The notes beneath the pieces were generated by a model. That model had not been told where the DNA came from. It saw nothing but the letters and a program-made list of their open reading frames with translations, and did no database searches. From BOG-908 sp963850605 (GTDB lineage Bacteria; Pseudomonadota; Alphaproteobacteria; Acetobacterales; Acetobacteraceae): DNA of 64,000 bases. Of this stretch, positions 9,842-19,035 are shown piece by piece. The position numbers were made by a program, and so were the translations under genes. The number at the start of each line of letters is the position of its first letter. The stretch's first letter is position 1. The stretch is from NCBI GenBank assembly GCA_963850605.1, contig CAWKLX010000001.1, positions 1 through 64,000 of the forward strand, read 5' to 3'.

Positions 9842-10958
9842 TTGCGATTCACGGGCAGGAGATTGGGCATGGGCACGGCAGTAAGGGTCACACGCGGCGA
9901 TTTGACGCCGGCGGATTTGCGCGCGGCATCGGGGAAATGCATGGATGGCGCGCAGGTTCGCCGCATCTTGGCGATCGCGCTGATATTGAAAGGCCGTCCA
10001 CGGACTGAGGCGGCGGCGCTCAATGGCATGAATCGCCAGACGCTCAGGGATTGGGTGCATCGCTACAACAGCGATGGGATTGAGGGACTGAAGGCTCGCA
10101 AAAGCCCCGGGCGGGAGCCGTTTCTGACTGAGGCGCAGAAAGCGGAGTTGCGCGATTTAGTGATAAAGGGACTTGATCCTGCCGTGCACAAGGTCGTGCG
10201 ATGGCGATGTGCGGATTTGCGGGCGGAAGTGGCCCGCCGCTGGTCGGTCGAGGTGCATGAGAGCACGATTGGCGCTTGGCTCGGCGAACTCGGCCTGACG
10301 CGGCTACAGCCGCGTCCCGTCACCCGAAAAAGGATGCAATGGCAGAAACGATTAAAAAAACTTCGCCAGCCTGGCGCGCGCGGCACTCAAGAATGTCGTG
10401 CAAACAGCGCGCCCCGGCACCACGGCGAGCACGCGCATAGAAATCTGGTGCCGGACGAGGCAAGGGTCGGCGAGCAGGGGACACATGCCTATATCTGGGC
10501 ACCGGTCGGCGCGCGGCCGGTGATGATACGCGACAATCGGCACAACTCCGCCTACATTTTCGGGGCCATTTGCCCTTAGCGTAGCGTCGGCGCCGCGATG
10601 ATCACGCCGGCCGCCAAAACCAAATGATGAACCTGCATCTGGCAGAAATTGGCATGCAGGTGGCAGCCGACGCCATGGCCGTGCTGAATCTGTGACGGTG
10701 CGGGCTGGCACCAGCCGTGGGGGCGCATTGACGGTGCCGGACAACATCGTTTTGCTGCGCCTGCCGCCATATAGTCCCGAGCTAAACCCCATGGAGAATG
10801 TCTGGGGCTATCTGCGCCAGAACAAACTCTGTGCCTTGGTCTGGGACGGCTACGACGAGATTGTCGAGGCATGCAAAACAGCCTGGAACTGGCTCATTGC
10901 CGACCCAGCCCGCATAACGTCAATCGGCTACCGCGAATGGGCGTGTGTCAGTCTCTAG
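9842..10958 (+). pseudogene. Transposase of IS630-type element B, multiply broken
   Basis: The first frame (9842-10579; probable original start near 9870, MGTAVRVTRGD) holds the helix-turn-helix (AALNGMNRQTLRDWVHRYN), the linker EVHESTIGAWLGELGLTRLQ and, after a likely shift near 10370, remnants of the first catalytic region (PDEARVGEQGTHAYIWAPVG). The frame stops at 10579. The rest is split among frames, ending with LRLPPYSPELNPMENVWGYL (Glu of the DDE triad) in 10692-10958. No full-length transposase can be made from this sequence. Confidence 0.75.
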
Positions 10959-10970
10959 GCGGGTTGGTAT
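10947..10970 (-). repeat. Right inverted repeat of IS630-type element B
   Basis: The outer ten bases GGGTTGGTAT mirror the left end with one mismatch. The transposase stop codon lies inside this repeat, as is common in compact IS630 elements. Confidence 0.55.
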
Positions 10971-11110
10971 TTAGGACCTTTGAGACGTAGGAGACGCTGA
11001 CAAGCAGTTGCTCGGCCACTTGGTCCACAGTGTAGCCATCATCAGCCAGGTACAAACACGCGCTCCCGCAAATCCTGCGACTATAATCTTCCGCGGCTCC
11101 AAGTCATTTG
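10971..11110 (-). mobile_element. IS630-type element A, N-terminal helix-turn-helix fragment
   Basis: Read on the minus strand, one frame gives SQDLRERV and, after a shift, DDGYTVDQVAEQLLVSVSYV followed by SKVL. This is the N-terminal DNA-binding module of an IS630-type transposase. It lies in the same orientation as 9197-9767 and on the far side of element B. The middle of the transposase (about 70 residues) is missing, so the insertion was accompanied or followed by a deletion. Confidence 0.6.
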
Positions 11111-11151
11111 CGGCCCCGGTGATCTGACCGGACACCTAGGAATTAACAGGT

Positions 11152-11177
11152 GGGGGCGTTCGGAAGCCCCCGTTTTT
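11152..11177 (+). terminator. Rho-independent terminator-like hairpin
   Basis: GGGGGC (11152-11157), loop GTTCGGAA, GCCCCC (11166-11171), followed by GTTTTT. The stem is perfect and the T run follows directly, so it would act on plus-strand transcripts. No intact plus-strand gene lies immediately upstream; the nearest is the dead transposase of element B. It may be left over from another lost element. Confidence 0.65.
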
Positions 11178-11310
11178 AGTCAGTCTGAACCTGCTTTAGG
11201 CAATGATACTCGGCTCCTCCTCGATTAGGTTTCGCGAGTCAGCGTATATCGGATATAGTAGACAATGCAGCCGTAGAAGGCGCCTGAACTAGGCTTCGGA
11301 CTCATGACCG

Positions 11311-11559
11311 GTGAGAGAGCGCGGCCGGAAGGTGAATGGAGGCGACAACAACCTACTCAATCCTTACAACTTTGGCGGTTGCTTGTCTTACAACCTTGAC
11401 CGTTGCCTGCCGACGCTCAAAGGCGTCACGCCCCACGAATTCACCCTCAAGAGTTCAACAAACGGGCGGATTGGTTCATCGTTTCTCCATCACGAGGCGC
11501 TGCGACTAAATCTCTATTTCGTCCGCTCTATTGCGATTGGATTCTGGTTCGCGAGATAG
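11311..11559 (+). pseudogene. Tail of an IS481-type transposase
   Basis: The frame contains NNLLNPYNFGGCL and LPTLKGVTPHEFTLKSSTNG, then FLHHEALRLNLYF. This matches the usual C-terminus of IS481/IS3-like integrase-core transposases (a YNF..RLKTLKGLTPYEF type motif ending in a His-x-x-x-GLN type tail). An extra stretch between YNFGG and LPTLKG suggests an internal duplication or indel. Only about 60 residues survive; the DDE core is absent. Confidence 0.55.
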
Positions 11560-13228
11560 CTCCAGCGACCGGTTTGAAGGTCGAGGCCGCAGAGCCTGAT
11601 CAATTGGTGACTTTGGGCATAGGCCTCCACACGGGCGAGGTAATCCGGCTGAGCAATACCCATCAGATTCCAACCCGCCGGCACGAATGTCGCGAACCCA
11701 TTAATCGTCGGCAGGCGGAGCCATTCCGCAACCAGCATCGCCGAGATGCCGTGCCCGACGGATTGGAGAGGCGCTGACCGAAGATGGGGTGGCGCCCGAT
11801 TACGGGTGACGAAGAAGCTACTGCACGCCGCTGGTGGTTGTGGGATCGATTCCATAAGTGTATTCACGAGAACGATTCACCATTGACTGTGGCGCGGAAC
11901 CCGCCTGCTCGACGATCAGGATTAGGAGGACGGCAACGATGGCCGTGGACGTCTCGCGACGCCAGTCTCGTCGCAAAGCCCATGATCCGAATTCGTTGAG
12001 GCCATCTGGTCACGATTGTCACCACCGGCCACTCCAGCAGAAGCGGTACCGCGGGAGACCACTCGAGCGCCGCGCGCACCTGGAAAGGCGTCGTAGATCA
12101 ACCGCCACGCCGTGAATTGTCCAAACCTGATCGAAATGCACCACAACACAATCGCGGAGATGCCCATGCAGAACGCGACCGCGTTCTTGCGCTTCTCAAG
12201 TGCAAGGCCAAACCGGTGAGCGCGACCGAGAACACTAAAAGGAGAACGGGCGTGAGACCCGTAATATGCTCGCTGCCGGACGAGAACAGGGGAGCGAGGC
12301 GGAACTGCATACCCGAAAGAACGGGCTTTTACCGCCGACATTGAGGATATCGATCGGGGTCGACAAGTAGCCGAATACCTCCCCGAACTGGTGCATTCCC
12401 GTCTCAGACGCTTTCGGAAGATAGACAACGAGGAAGGGAATAAGCGACAGGACCAGCGCAATGGTGGAAAGGCCGATCGGCCCTGCGCAGCGGCGAACTG
12501 AGTTGGCGAACTCGGTCAGGTAACCCGCAAACGCAAACAGGCTGATTGTCGCGACCAGCGTGGTGTAGAGGACGAAAAACCAAGCGGCGTAGAATGCGGT
12601 CAGCATCCAACCGGCGAGAAAACCCGCGCCGACGGCTCCGTAGGCCAACACCTCGCGCCTCCGTTGTGCGGTAATCGCCCGAACCATGGCGACGAGGATC
12701 GTGCCGAGTATCGGCGCGAAAGACACGGTGAACAATTGAGCGTGGTCGCTCTGGGTGTAGGAATTTAAGGCATCAGTGAAGACACCGTCCAAGGGCGGCA
12801 ATCCACAAGCGGCAACGAAAGGCCGTGGTTGCGAACACGGCGAAACCAATAAATCCGGACAGCTTCACCAACGCGTTCGTTCCTTCCGACGCGATGTACA
12901 GCCCAACGCCAAACATACGCAGAAACGCAAAAATCAGACCCATCAGCAGGTAGCCATCGTTGTAACCCAAGGCATCCCGGGCCGGATAAAAGAAGACTGG
13001 AGTGTTCCAGGATTCGGCGCCGTCGACGACATTCGACCAATGCTGCAGCAGCGCAAGCTCGATCGTGCCGTCCAGGCGGTCACCCAATACCGACGCGAAC
13101 CCGAAATAGAGGTCGTCGCGGAAGAAGGTCATTAGAGAGACGACAGCGAGCATCACGCAGAACAATATTTCCGCGTAGTTTGGACCAGGTCTCGTCGTGC
13201 GCCCCTTCTCGCGCGGCTCAACCTTCAT
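11514..13228 (-). pseudogene. Broken polytopic membrane protein, paralogue of the gene at 51327-53024
   Basis: It starts at 13228 (MKVEPREKGRTT) with a TM helix and LGDRLDGTIELALLQHWSNV, then WNTPVFFYPARDALGYNDGY, closely parallel to the intact gene at 51-53 kb. The frame shifts near 12790 (DALNSYTQSDHAQLFTVSFA), near 12310, and again near 12050-11870. The last piece reads EWLRLPTINGFATFVPAGWN and RLCGLDLQTGRWS, the same C-terminal signature as the intact copy. It has at least three frameshifts. It was probably a membrane enzyme of surface-glycan assembly; the activity is unknown. Confidence 0.7.
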
Positions 13229-13341
13229 TGCAAGATCGCTTCTCTTGTCTGGCCGTTGAGGCTACCCTATCAGAGATGGCGCGGCAACGGCTACTCATTC
13301 GCCGCAACAATGGACGCGAACGATAACAGGACGGCTCGCTC

Positions 13342-14544
13342 ATGACGACGGCACGGTCAGACTTCGCCTTAAGCCAGGCTCCGATCAAGATGCAAGAGCA
13401 TCTCTTTGGGCTCGATCTCGTCCGCGGAGTGGCGATCGGTTTGGTGCTCGCGTGCCATTGCGGCCTTTCCTTCACGGCCTGGTTCCTGATACGGCGTCCC
13501 GGCTACCTCGACGAGCTGGGTTATCTCGGCGTTGAGATGTTTTTTGTATTGAGCGGCTACCTCATCGGAGGTATTATGCTCGACATTCTCGCATCGTCAC
13601 CGACACCTCGCGCCTGGCGCATCTTCGTCGTGCGACGCTGGCTTCGCACGTTGCCGCTTTATTTTGTTTGGCTCTTAATACTTATGGTCCTCTGGCCGCC
13701 GGGGGTCCTGCACGATCAGCGAAGCCTCCTGTTCCGCATCCTTCCTTCGTATTTGACGCTATCACAGAACCTCGCCTGGTCACAGCCAGACTGGTTTGCG
13801 GTGTCCTGGTCGCTGTCGATTGAGGAATGGTTTTACGTCCTGTTCCCGGTGACGCTTGCCCTGGCCGCGAGCGTGTTCACAGCCTCGCGCGCGATCGCCT
13901 TCTCGATCATTTTATTCATCGGATTGCCGCTGCTCCTTCGCTTGGCGCAGCCTGGCTACACAAACTGGAACGAGTATTTGCATAAGGCAGTGGTATTTCG
14001 CTTGGACGGCATCGCGTTTGGTGTAGGTGCCATCAACATTTCTCGTCTTCGGCTGATCTCGAAACGGGCAGTGATGCTCGCCTTCGCGGCGGGGGCGGGG
14101 CTGCTCCTCGCCGAGTTCATGCTCGCGTCCCACAGTGCCGCGCTGCTTGACATGCGCGTGGGACGGGCGCTCCGCGTCGACATCACCGATATCGCGTGTG
14201 CACTCTTGATCATAGCCCTTGCGCGGCTACCGCGTCCGCCACGCTGGGTGGACATACCGACGCGGCAGTTCGCCGCACAGTCCTACGCGACCTACATCAC
14301 GCACTACTCAATCCTCGAATGGATCGGCTGGGGCCGCTACCGGTTTCATTGGGGAAGTTGGACTTGCTGCCTTCTCGCCATGGCTGTCATACTGACTGTG
14401 CCGATCGCGATTTGGCGCTACTTCGAGAGGCCGATCCTCGCACTTCGCCCGACATTTAGCGTAGCCGCTGGCGTGTCGCGTCCAGCAACGTTTGCACAGG
14501 CGTCGCTAGCGGGTCGCGGTAGACGATCGGCTCCGCCACGCTAG
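13342..14544 (+). CDS. Membrane O-acyltransferase (acyltransferase 3 / OafA family)
   Basis: A 400-residue polytopic protein. GLDLVRGVAIGLVLACHCGL contains the family arginine and histidine; GVEMFFVLSGYLIGGIM, FVVRRWLRTLPLYFVW and SWSLSIEEWFYVLFPV follow in the usual order, and the last TM helix leads to YFERPILAL. It acts at the inner membrane to acylate a sugar, probably of a surface polysaccharide. It is transcribed away from the broken membrane protein at 11.5-13.2 kb, with 113 bases between their starts. The C-terminal 30 residues are basic and unremarkable. Confidence 0.85.
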   Translation: MTTARSDFALSQAPIKMQEHLFGLDLVRGVAIGLVLACHCGLSFTAWFLIRRPGYLDELGYLGVEMFFVLSGYLIGGIMLDILASSPTPRAWRIFVVRRWLRTLPLYFVWLLILMVLWPPGVLHDQRSLLFRILPSYLTLSQNLAWSQPDWFAVSWSLSIEEWFYVLFPVTLALAASVFTASRAIAFSIILFIGLPLLLRLAQPGYTNWNEYLHKAVVFRLDGIAFGVGAINISRLRLISKRAVMLAFAAGAGLLLAEFMLASHSAALLDMRVGRALRVDITDIACALLIIALARLPRPPRWVDIPTRQFAAQSYATYITHYSILEWIGWGRYRFHWGSWTCCLLAMAVILTVPIAIWRYFERPILALRPTFSVAAGVSRPATFAQASLAGRGRRSAPPR

Positions 14545-14555
14545 ACGCGGCATAC

Positions 14556-15416
14556 TCAAACCCGGGAATAGTAGATCGGCTTAGCCGGATCTGGGTGTAC
14601 GCTTCTCGCATCTATCGGCGGCACGCCGACCACGCGCATCGAGTCGGCTGCAGCCTCGTGCGTCAAATCGACTGAGGGTGGTCTCGCCCGTTTTCTCCCA
14701 GTCCGAGCGGGGAGCGTTGCGTCACCACGGGATCGGCCTTCCGTCACGAAAGAAACCACCGCTTGGCCCGTCATGGGTAGCACCACCGCCCAGACCACAC
14801 TTGCCGCCCCATCGCGCAACGGGCGGCCGCCACTTCCGCCCATGTCGGTTGCCACCCAGCTTGGGCAGACACTGTTCACGAGCACGCCGGTGCCAGCCAA
14901 CTCTGCCGCAAGCAGCCGCGTCAGTGCGTTCAACGCCGCCTTGGAGCTAATATAGCCGGGCGGCCCATGACCCATGTCCGCCAGGCTGCCAGCCCCACTG
15001 CTTACGTTGACGATGCGGCCCCAGCCGCGTGCGTGCATGCCAGGCGCGAACGCTTGGGCGGCAGCCCAAGTGCCAAACAAATTGGTTTCGAACGTTTGGC
15101 GCACGCGAATAAGGTCGGCAGTCAGCGCGGTCTGGTGTGTGTCATAGTCGACGCCGGCGTTGTTCACGAGGACATCGACACACGGGGCGTGATCGCGCGC
15201 GAGCGCCATCACGCTGTCCGGACTTGTAACGTCGAGCCGCACCGCTCGAACCTCCAGCCCTTCAAGAGCCAGGCTTTTCGCAGCGCTTTCTCCCTTGGCC
15301 ACATCGCGCGCTCCCAGAAGAACGCGCATCCCGGCTTGGGCGAGCTGCCGACAGACCTCCAGCCCGATGCCCCGATTGGCACCCGTCACAAGTGCGGTTT
15401 TCTTTGCCTCGGCCAT
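14556..15416 (-). CDS. Short-chain dehydrogenase/reductase, C-terminus changed by a probable frameshift
   Basis: TGANRGIG (nucleotide binding), NNAG, and the YISSK catalytic Tyr-x-x-x-Lys are present, so the Rossmann core is complete. Past about residue 220 the reading frame diverges: the next frame on the same strand reads DGPSGGFFRDGRPIPW followed by a stop at 14722-14724, which is the usual end of this SDR type. In the present frame translation runs about 55 residues further into unrelated arginine-rich sequence to 14556. A one-base indel near 14765 explains this. Activity may persist, because the catalytic residues precede the change. The substrate is unknown. Confidence 0.7.
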   Translation of the reverse strand: MAEAKKTALVTGANRGIGLEVCRQLAQAGMRVLLGARDVAKGESAAKSLALEGLEVRAVRLDVTSPDSVMALARDHAPCVDVLVNNAGVDYDTHQTALTADLIRVRQTFETNLFGTWAAAQAFAPGMHARGWGRIVNVSSGAGSLADMGHGPPGYISSKAALNALTRLLAAELAGTGVLVNSVCPSWVATDMGGSGGRPLRDGAASVVWAVVLPMTGQAVVSFVTEGRSRGDATLPARTGRKRARPPSVDLTHEAAADSMRVVGVPPIDARSVHPDPAKPIYYSRV

Positions 15417-15447
15417 TCGGCGTTTCCTTGTATGATTGTCCGCCGCG

Positions 15448-16299
15448 TTAAAGTGCTGTGACGGGGTCCACCTTCACGTCCGTCCCCCGTGCCTCCCAAG
15501 CGGCAAGATCCGACAACAGCGTCTCCGCGTGGGACCGAACGGCAGCAATCGAGTCCGCCCCAAGCTGTAGACGCAATGGCGTCTTTTCAGCCCGCAGCGC
15601 TTCATCGATTGCCGCCGCAGCCTTGAGCGGATCGCCTTCCTGCGTCTCGTTCATGGATCGGGCGAAGTCGCGCGTTCCTCCCACGATGTCGCGATAGGGT
15701 TCCAGCACCGGCATGTGGCGCAAGGCACTTCCTGCGAAGCCGGTACGGAACGCGCCAGGCTCGACAATCAGCACCTTGATGCCGAAGGGGGCTAGTTCTT
15801 GGGCCAGCGCCTCGGACGCGCCCTCCAGCGCGAACTTCGCGGCCGAGTAGGCGCCAAACCCCGCAACCGAGAGCTGCCCGCCCATGCTCGAGATGTTCAC
15901 CACCGCGCCGCTGCGCTGCCCGCGCAGGGTGGGCAGCGCAGCCTGCGTGACCGCGATCGCACCGAAGAACATCGTCTCCATCGCACTCCGCCACTCCTGT
16001 ATCGGCGTCTCCTCGACGGCCCCGACGAGGCCAAACCCGGCGTTGTTGATCAACACGTCGATGCGCCCGAAGCGCGCCACGGCTGCCTGGATCGCCTGCG
16101 CGATCTCGTCGGGACGGGTGACATCCAGCTTCAGCGCCAACACGCTTGCCGGCGCTTGCTGGACCAGGGTGGCCAAATGCTCAACGTCGCGCGCGGTCGC
16201 AACAACCTTGTAGCCGCGCTCGATCGCATAGGCGGCGAAAGCGCGGCCGAAGCCGGAAGAGGCGCCGGTGATGAACCAGACCGTGTCGTTCGTGCCCAT
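15448..16299 (-). CDS. Short-chain dehydrogenase/reductase
   Basis: A 283-residue classical SDR: FITGASSGFGRAFA (residues about 9-22), NNAG near 87-90, ISSMGGQLSV, and YSAAKFALEG with the catalytic Tyr and Lys. The long C-terminal region (YRDIVGGTRDFARSMNETQE) is typical of the SDR5-like oxidoreductases that bacteria often pair with LysR regulators. It is transcribed divergently from the LysR gene at 16415, which probably controls it. The substrate is unknown. Confidence 0.85.
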   Translation of the reverse strand: MGTNDTVWFITGASSGFGRAFAAYAIERGYKVVATARDVEHLATLVQQAPASVLALKLDVTRPDEIAQAIQAAVARFGRIDVLINNAGFGLVGAVEETPIQEWRSAMETMFFGAIAVTQAALPTLRGQRSGAVVNISSMGGQLSVAGFGAYSAAKFALEGASEALAQELAPFGIKVLIVEPGAFRTGFAGSALRHMPVLEPYRDIVGGTRDFARSMNETQEGDPLKAAAAIDEALRAEKTPLRLQLGADSIAAVRSHAETLLSDLAAWEARGTDVKVDPVTAL

Positions 16300-16414
16300 A
16301 ACTGTTCTCCCTCGGTAGGTGCCGATGGTTCGGCGTTACGGGGCTGAATTTAGGCTCGACGTCTCGCAAGATAATCAAAGCCCTATGATGCAGGTTATGC
16401 GATACAATCGATGA
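16300..16414. promoter_or_regulatory. Divergent SDR/LysR control region
   Basis: These 115 bases separate the two start codons. A loose dyad, TCTCGCA (16362-16368) and TGCGATA (16398-16404), is present. LysR proteins usually bind such shared intergenic regions; the exact site is not resolved. Confidence 0.4.
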
Positions 16415-17317
16415 ATGGATCGGGAACTCCTGTCGCATCTTCCCGTCGTGCTGGCCGTTGCGCGCCGTCGAAGCTTCGCCGCTGCTGCCGCCGAGCTTGG
16501 GCTGGGTGCCTCGGCGGTCAGTCATGCTGTCCGGTTAATCGAGGAACGGCTGGGGACCGCGCTTTTCGCGCGAACGACGCGGAGCGTGAGCCTGACGGAG
16601 GCTGGCGCCGCCTTCTTGTCCTCGGTCGAGCCGGCCCTGGCCCAACTCGCTGAAGCTGCCGAGCGCATCCGAGCGGATCGGGGGCAGGTTGGCGGTCTCT
16701 TGCGTCTCAACGCACCGCGTGTCGCCTTGCCGATCGCGCTAACGCCCATTCTGGCGACTTTGGCCGTGCGATATCCAGATTTGACCATCGAAGTCACCAG
16801 CGATGACGGTCTCACCGACATCGTCTCGCAAGGCTTTGATGCGGGTGTCCGCTTGGGCGAGATGATCGCCCAGGACATGGTGGCCGTACGGCTGACGCCG
16901 CCATTCCAGGCCGTCATGATCGCATCTCCGGAATATCTAAATACCCGCGGCACACCGGCGGCCATGTCGGATCTCCGTTGGCACAACTGCATTGGGTTCA
17001 GGCTGGTGTCAGGTGGCGGCCTCTACGCCTGGGAACTTCAGGAAGGCGGGAAGGATGTCGCTGTCGACGTGCGCGGCAGCGTCATCGTCACCGACCCGGT
17101 CTACGCGCGCGACCTCGCCTTGGCAGGGATCGGAATCGCCTATGTGTTCGAGCCGCTGGTTCAGGCGGAGTTGCATTCCCAACGCCTGGTGCGGCTGCTG
17201 CCCGACACGGCGATCACCGAGCCAGGGCTTTTCGTCTATTTCCCGAAACGGCTTTCCAAAGTTCCGAAGCTGCGGGCGTTCCTGGATACAGCAAAGGAGT
17301 TGATGGCGAGAGATTAA
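16415..17317 (+). CDS. LysR-family transcriptional regulator
   Basis: 300 residues. The N-terminal winged helix-turn-helix contains FAAAAAELGLGASAVSHAVR and IEERLGTALFARTTRSVSLT, followed by the linker helix and a periplasmic-binding-fold effector domain (ALTPILATLAVRYPDLTIEV, and GFDAGVRLGEMIAQDMVAVR). It belongs to the CrgA/AaeR-like branch that commonly regulates a divergently transcribed neighbour, here the SDR at 15448-16299. The effector is unknown. Confidence 0.88.
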   Translation: MDRELLSHLPVVLAVARRRSFAAAAAELGLGASAVSHAVRLIEERLGTALFARTTRSVSLTEAGAAFLSSVEPALAQLAEAAERIRADRGQVGGLLRLNAPRVALPIALTPILATLAVRYPDLTIEVTSDDGLTDIVSQGFDAGVRLGEMIAQDMVAVRLTPPFQAVMIASPEYLNTRGTPAAMSDLRWHNCIGFRLVSGGGLYAWELQEGGKDVAVDVRGSVIVTDPVYARDLALAGIGIAYVFEPLVQAELHSQRLVRLLPDTAITEPGLFVYFPKRLSKVPKLRAFLDTAKELMARD

Positions 17318-17478
17318 GAGGCGAACATACGACTACTTCGGGGCGTTTGAGGGTCAACACCTAACGCGCACCGGGTCGTCTACGGCTTAGTGTCTCGATT
17401 TGCTTCGCGAACTTTCATTGTGAAGCAAGGAAGGACGGTAATCAGACCATCTAAAGTGTCCGCCGGCGGCGCGGGGCT

Positions 17479-17988
17479 TCACCGCTCGAGGCTGCGCGGA
17501 TCATCTTTCGTCTGCTCCCATCCAACGCCGGCCTCGCAGCACCAGTAATTGTTGAAGATCAACCGTAACGTACGCTCATCCGGAGGAGGCAGATCTGCCG
17601 GCGGCAGTTCGCGCCGCTTCGCGGGGACAGCGAGGTGCTTGATGACTTGTTCAAAACCGGCTGGCGTGTAGCCGTTCAGGACGTGCGCTTCGCTCGTGAC
17701 GATGAAGCTGTGCACGGCACCCCGCGCTACCCAGATGCTGTCGCCAGGTTTGGCCGGCATCTCCTTGCCGTCTACGGTGAAAGTGATTGTTCCATCCATG
17801 ATGTAGAACCATTCGTCGCAGAAATTGTGGACGTGGGGCATCAGCGCGCCAGTGTCCTTGCGCATCCACTGCTCGATAACCGAATAGCTGCCTCCAGTCT
17901 GGTGTCCCTCCACCAAGGGAACCCACAGGATGCCATACATCCAGTATGCCGGAGCCTCGTCGCGACTTGCTATAAACGGTAAGTTCAT
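17479..17988 (-). CDS. Cupin-domain protein
   Basis: 169 residues with the two conserved cupin motifs: LMPHVHNFCDEWFYIMDGTI (metal-binding His, His and Glu) and GDSIWVARGAVHSFIV (the last His), forming a single beta barrel. The sequence is closest in style to quercetin-dioxygenase-like cupins, which bind Fe, Ni or Mn and may be oxygenases or isomerases. The substrate cannot be told. It ends in a Trp/Cys-containing tail (NNYWCCEAGVGWEQ). It stands alone on the minus strand. Confidence 0.8.
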   Translation of the reverse strand: MNLPFIASRDEAPAYWMYGILWVPLVEGHQTGGSYSVIEQWMRKDTGALMPHVHNFCDEWFYIMDGTITFTVDGKEMPAKPGDSIWVARGAVHSFIVTSEAHVLNGYTPAGFEQVIKHLAVPAKRRELPPADLPPPDERTLRLIFNNYWCCEAGVGWEQTKDDPRSLER

Positions 17989-18393
17989 GGCTGTAAGCCC
18001 CTCCTCCGCACCGGATAATAGCCGGTCCAGCTATGTTGGTGAGCAAACCTAAGACGGGCGGCTTACCTTCTAAGCCGGGCCAGCGTTCCCAGAGCGTTAG
18101 CCGGGGCCACTCCTGCGAAAATCTGACCAAGGTAGCGGCCCAGTAGGAGCAGACCGTGCCTGCCTGGGTCAATCCGATATCGGGCCCGATCTGCTCATCT
18201 CCCAGCTGCGGAAGTCGAGGGATCGCGAAGCAGGGCCGCGCCGATCCGCGGGCCGGCCGCCGCCGAGATGTGTGGATGCAGAGTGCAGCACCTCGGCAAA
18301 TGTTGGCACGGCCTTCACCACCCGGGCACCCGGCGCTGCGCGAGCCACCTCCTCGCCAGCCGAATACCACTGCCTGCCTTTCTCCCGTTTCCG
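17989..18393. other. No assignable gene
   Basis: In the 405 bases between the cupin gene start and the end of the oxidoreductase at 18394, no frame on either strand shows a domain I recognise. A minus-strand frame continues through it (CSYWAATLVRFSQEWPRLTL) but has no start context and no known motif, so it may be decayed coding sequence. Confidence 0.45.
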
Positions 18394-19035
18394 TCAGGTC
18401 CGCGCAGTCGTTACGCCCAGCGCGCGGGCGAGGTCGGGGCCAGTCATTCCGGTGTTGTAAACCGCTGTTCCGGCGTCGAAGTCCCGGGCGCGGACAAGCG
18501 CGCCGACGACCACTGGATCGAATCCGGCCTCGCGCACCAGCGCGCCCGCAACGGCCAGCGCATCCTCGTCGTCACCGGCCATTGGGATGCCGATCCGGTC
18601 ACCGGCGCGGTGGGCCTCGCTCTCGAGCAGTTTGAAATAGACCGAGTTAAACGCCCGAACGAGGCGGGCACCGGGCAACAGTCGCGCTACCGGCACGCCG
18701 GAGCCCTCGCCGGCCGCCAGGGCGTCGCTCGCGAAAATCCCGTCGCGTTCGGGATAGGGGTTGGCGGAGTTGATGACAACCTTTCCGCCGACCAACGGCG
18801 CGAGCGTCGGCGCCAAGGTTGGCCAGGCTCCGTATGGAACCGAGCAAAACACCACCTCGCCGAACCCGGCGGCCTCCGCCACGCTGCCACTGGTGGCGTC
18901 GCCGCCAGCTCTCGCGAGCAGCGGACCCAGCGTCTCGGGGTGCCTTGTGCCGAACCGCACGGTATGGCCCGCGCGGGTCCACAGCACGCCGACCGCGCCG
19001 GCGATGTTGCCGGCGCCGATGATGCCGATCTTCAT
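18394..19035 (-). CDS. NADPH-dependent F420 reductase-like oxidoreductase
   Basis: 213 residues starting MKIGIIGAGNIAGAVGVLW, a dinucleotide-binding GxGxxA/G motif, then FGTRHPETL (NADP-type arginine after strand 2), VVFCSVPYGAWPTLAP, and the family-typical KVVINSANPYPERDG and RLVRAFNSVYFKLLE. These fit the F420-oxidoreductase/NADP oxidoreductase family often found in detoxification operons. I chose ATG 19035 because it overlaps the stop of the upstream NTF2-like remnant as ATGA. The cofactor actually used (NADP, and whether F420 is made at all) is not shown. Confidence 0.8.
   Translation of the reverse strand: MKIGIIGAGNIAGAVGVLWTRAGHTVRFGTRHPETLGPLLARAGGDATSGSVAEAAGFGEVVFCSVPYGAWPTLAPTLAPLVGGKVVINSANPYPERDGIFASDALAAGEGSGVPVARLLPGARLVRAFNSVYFKLLESEAHRAGDRIGIPMAGDDEDALAVAGALVREAGFDPVVVGALVRARDFDAGTAVYNTGMTGPDLARALGVTTART

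Larger units (their letters stand above)
9768..10970 (+). mobile_element. IS630-type element B, inserted into element A
   Basis: About 1.2 kb, the usual size for this family, bounded by imperfect inverted repeats: ATACCAATCC at 9768-9777 and GGGTTGGTAT at 10961-10970 (9 of 10 match), with a further inner match AG-x-CTGAC. It carries one degraded transposase on the plus strand. Sequence from a different IS630-type transposase in the opposite orientation lies on both sides, so this element interrupted an older one. Confidence 0.75.
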
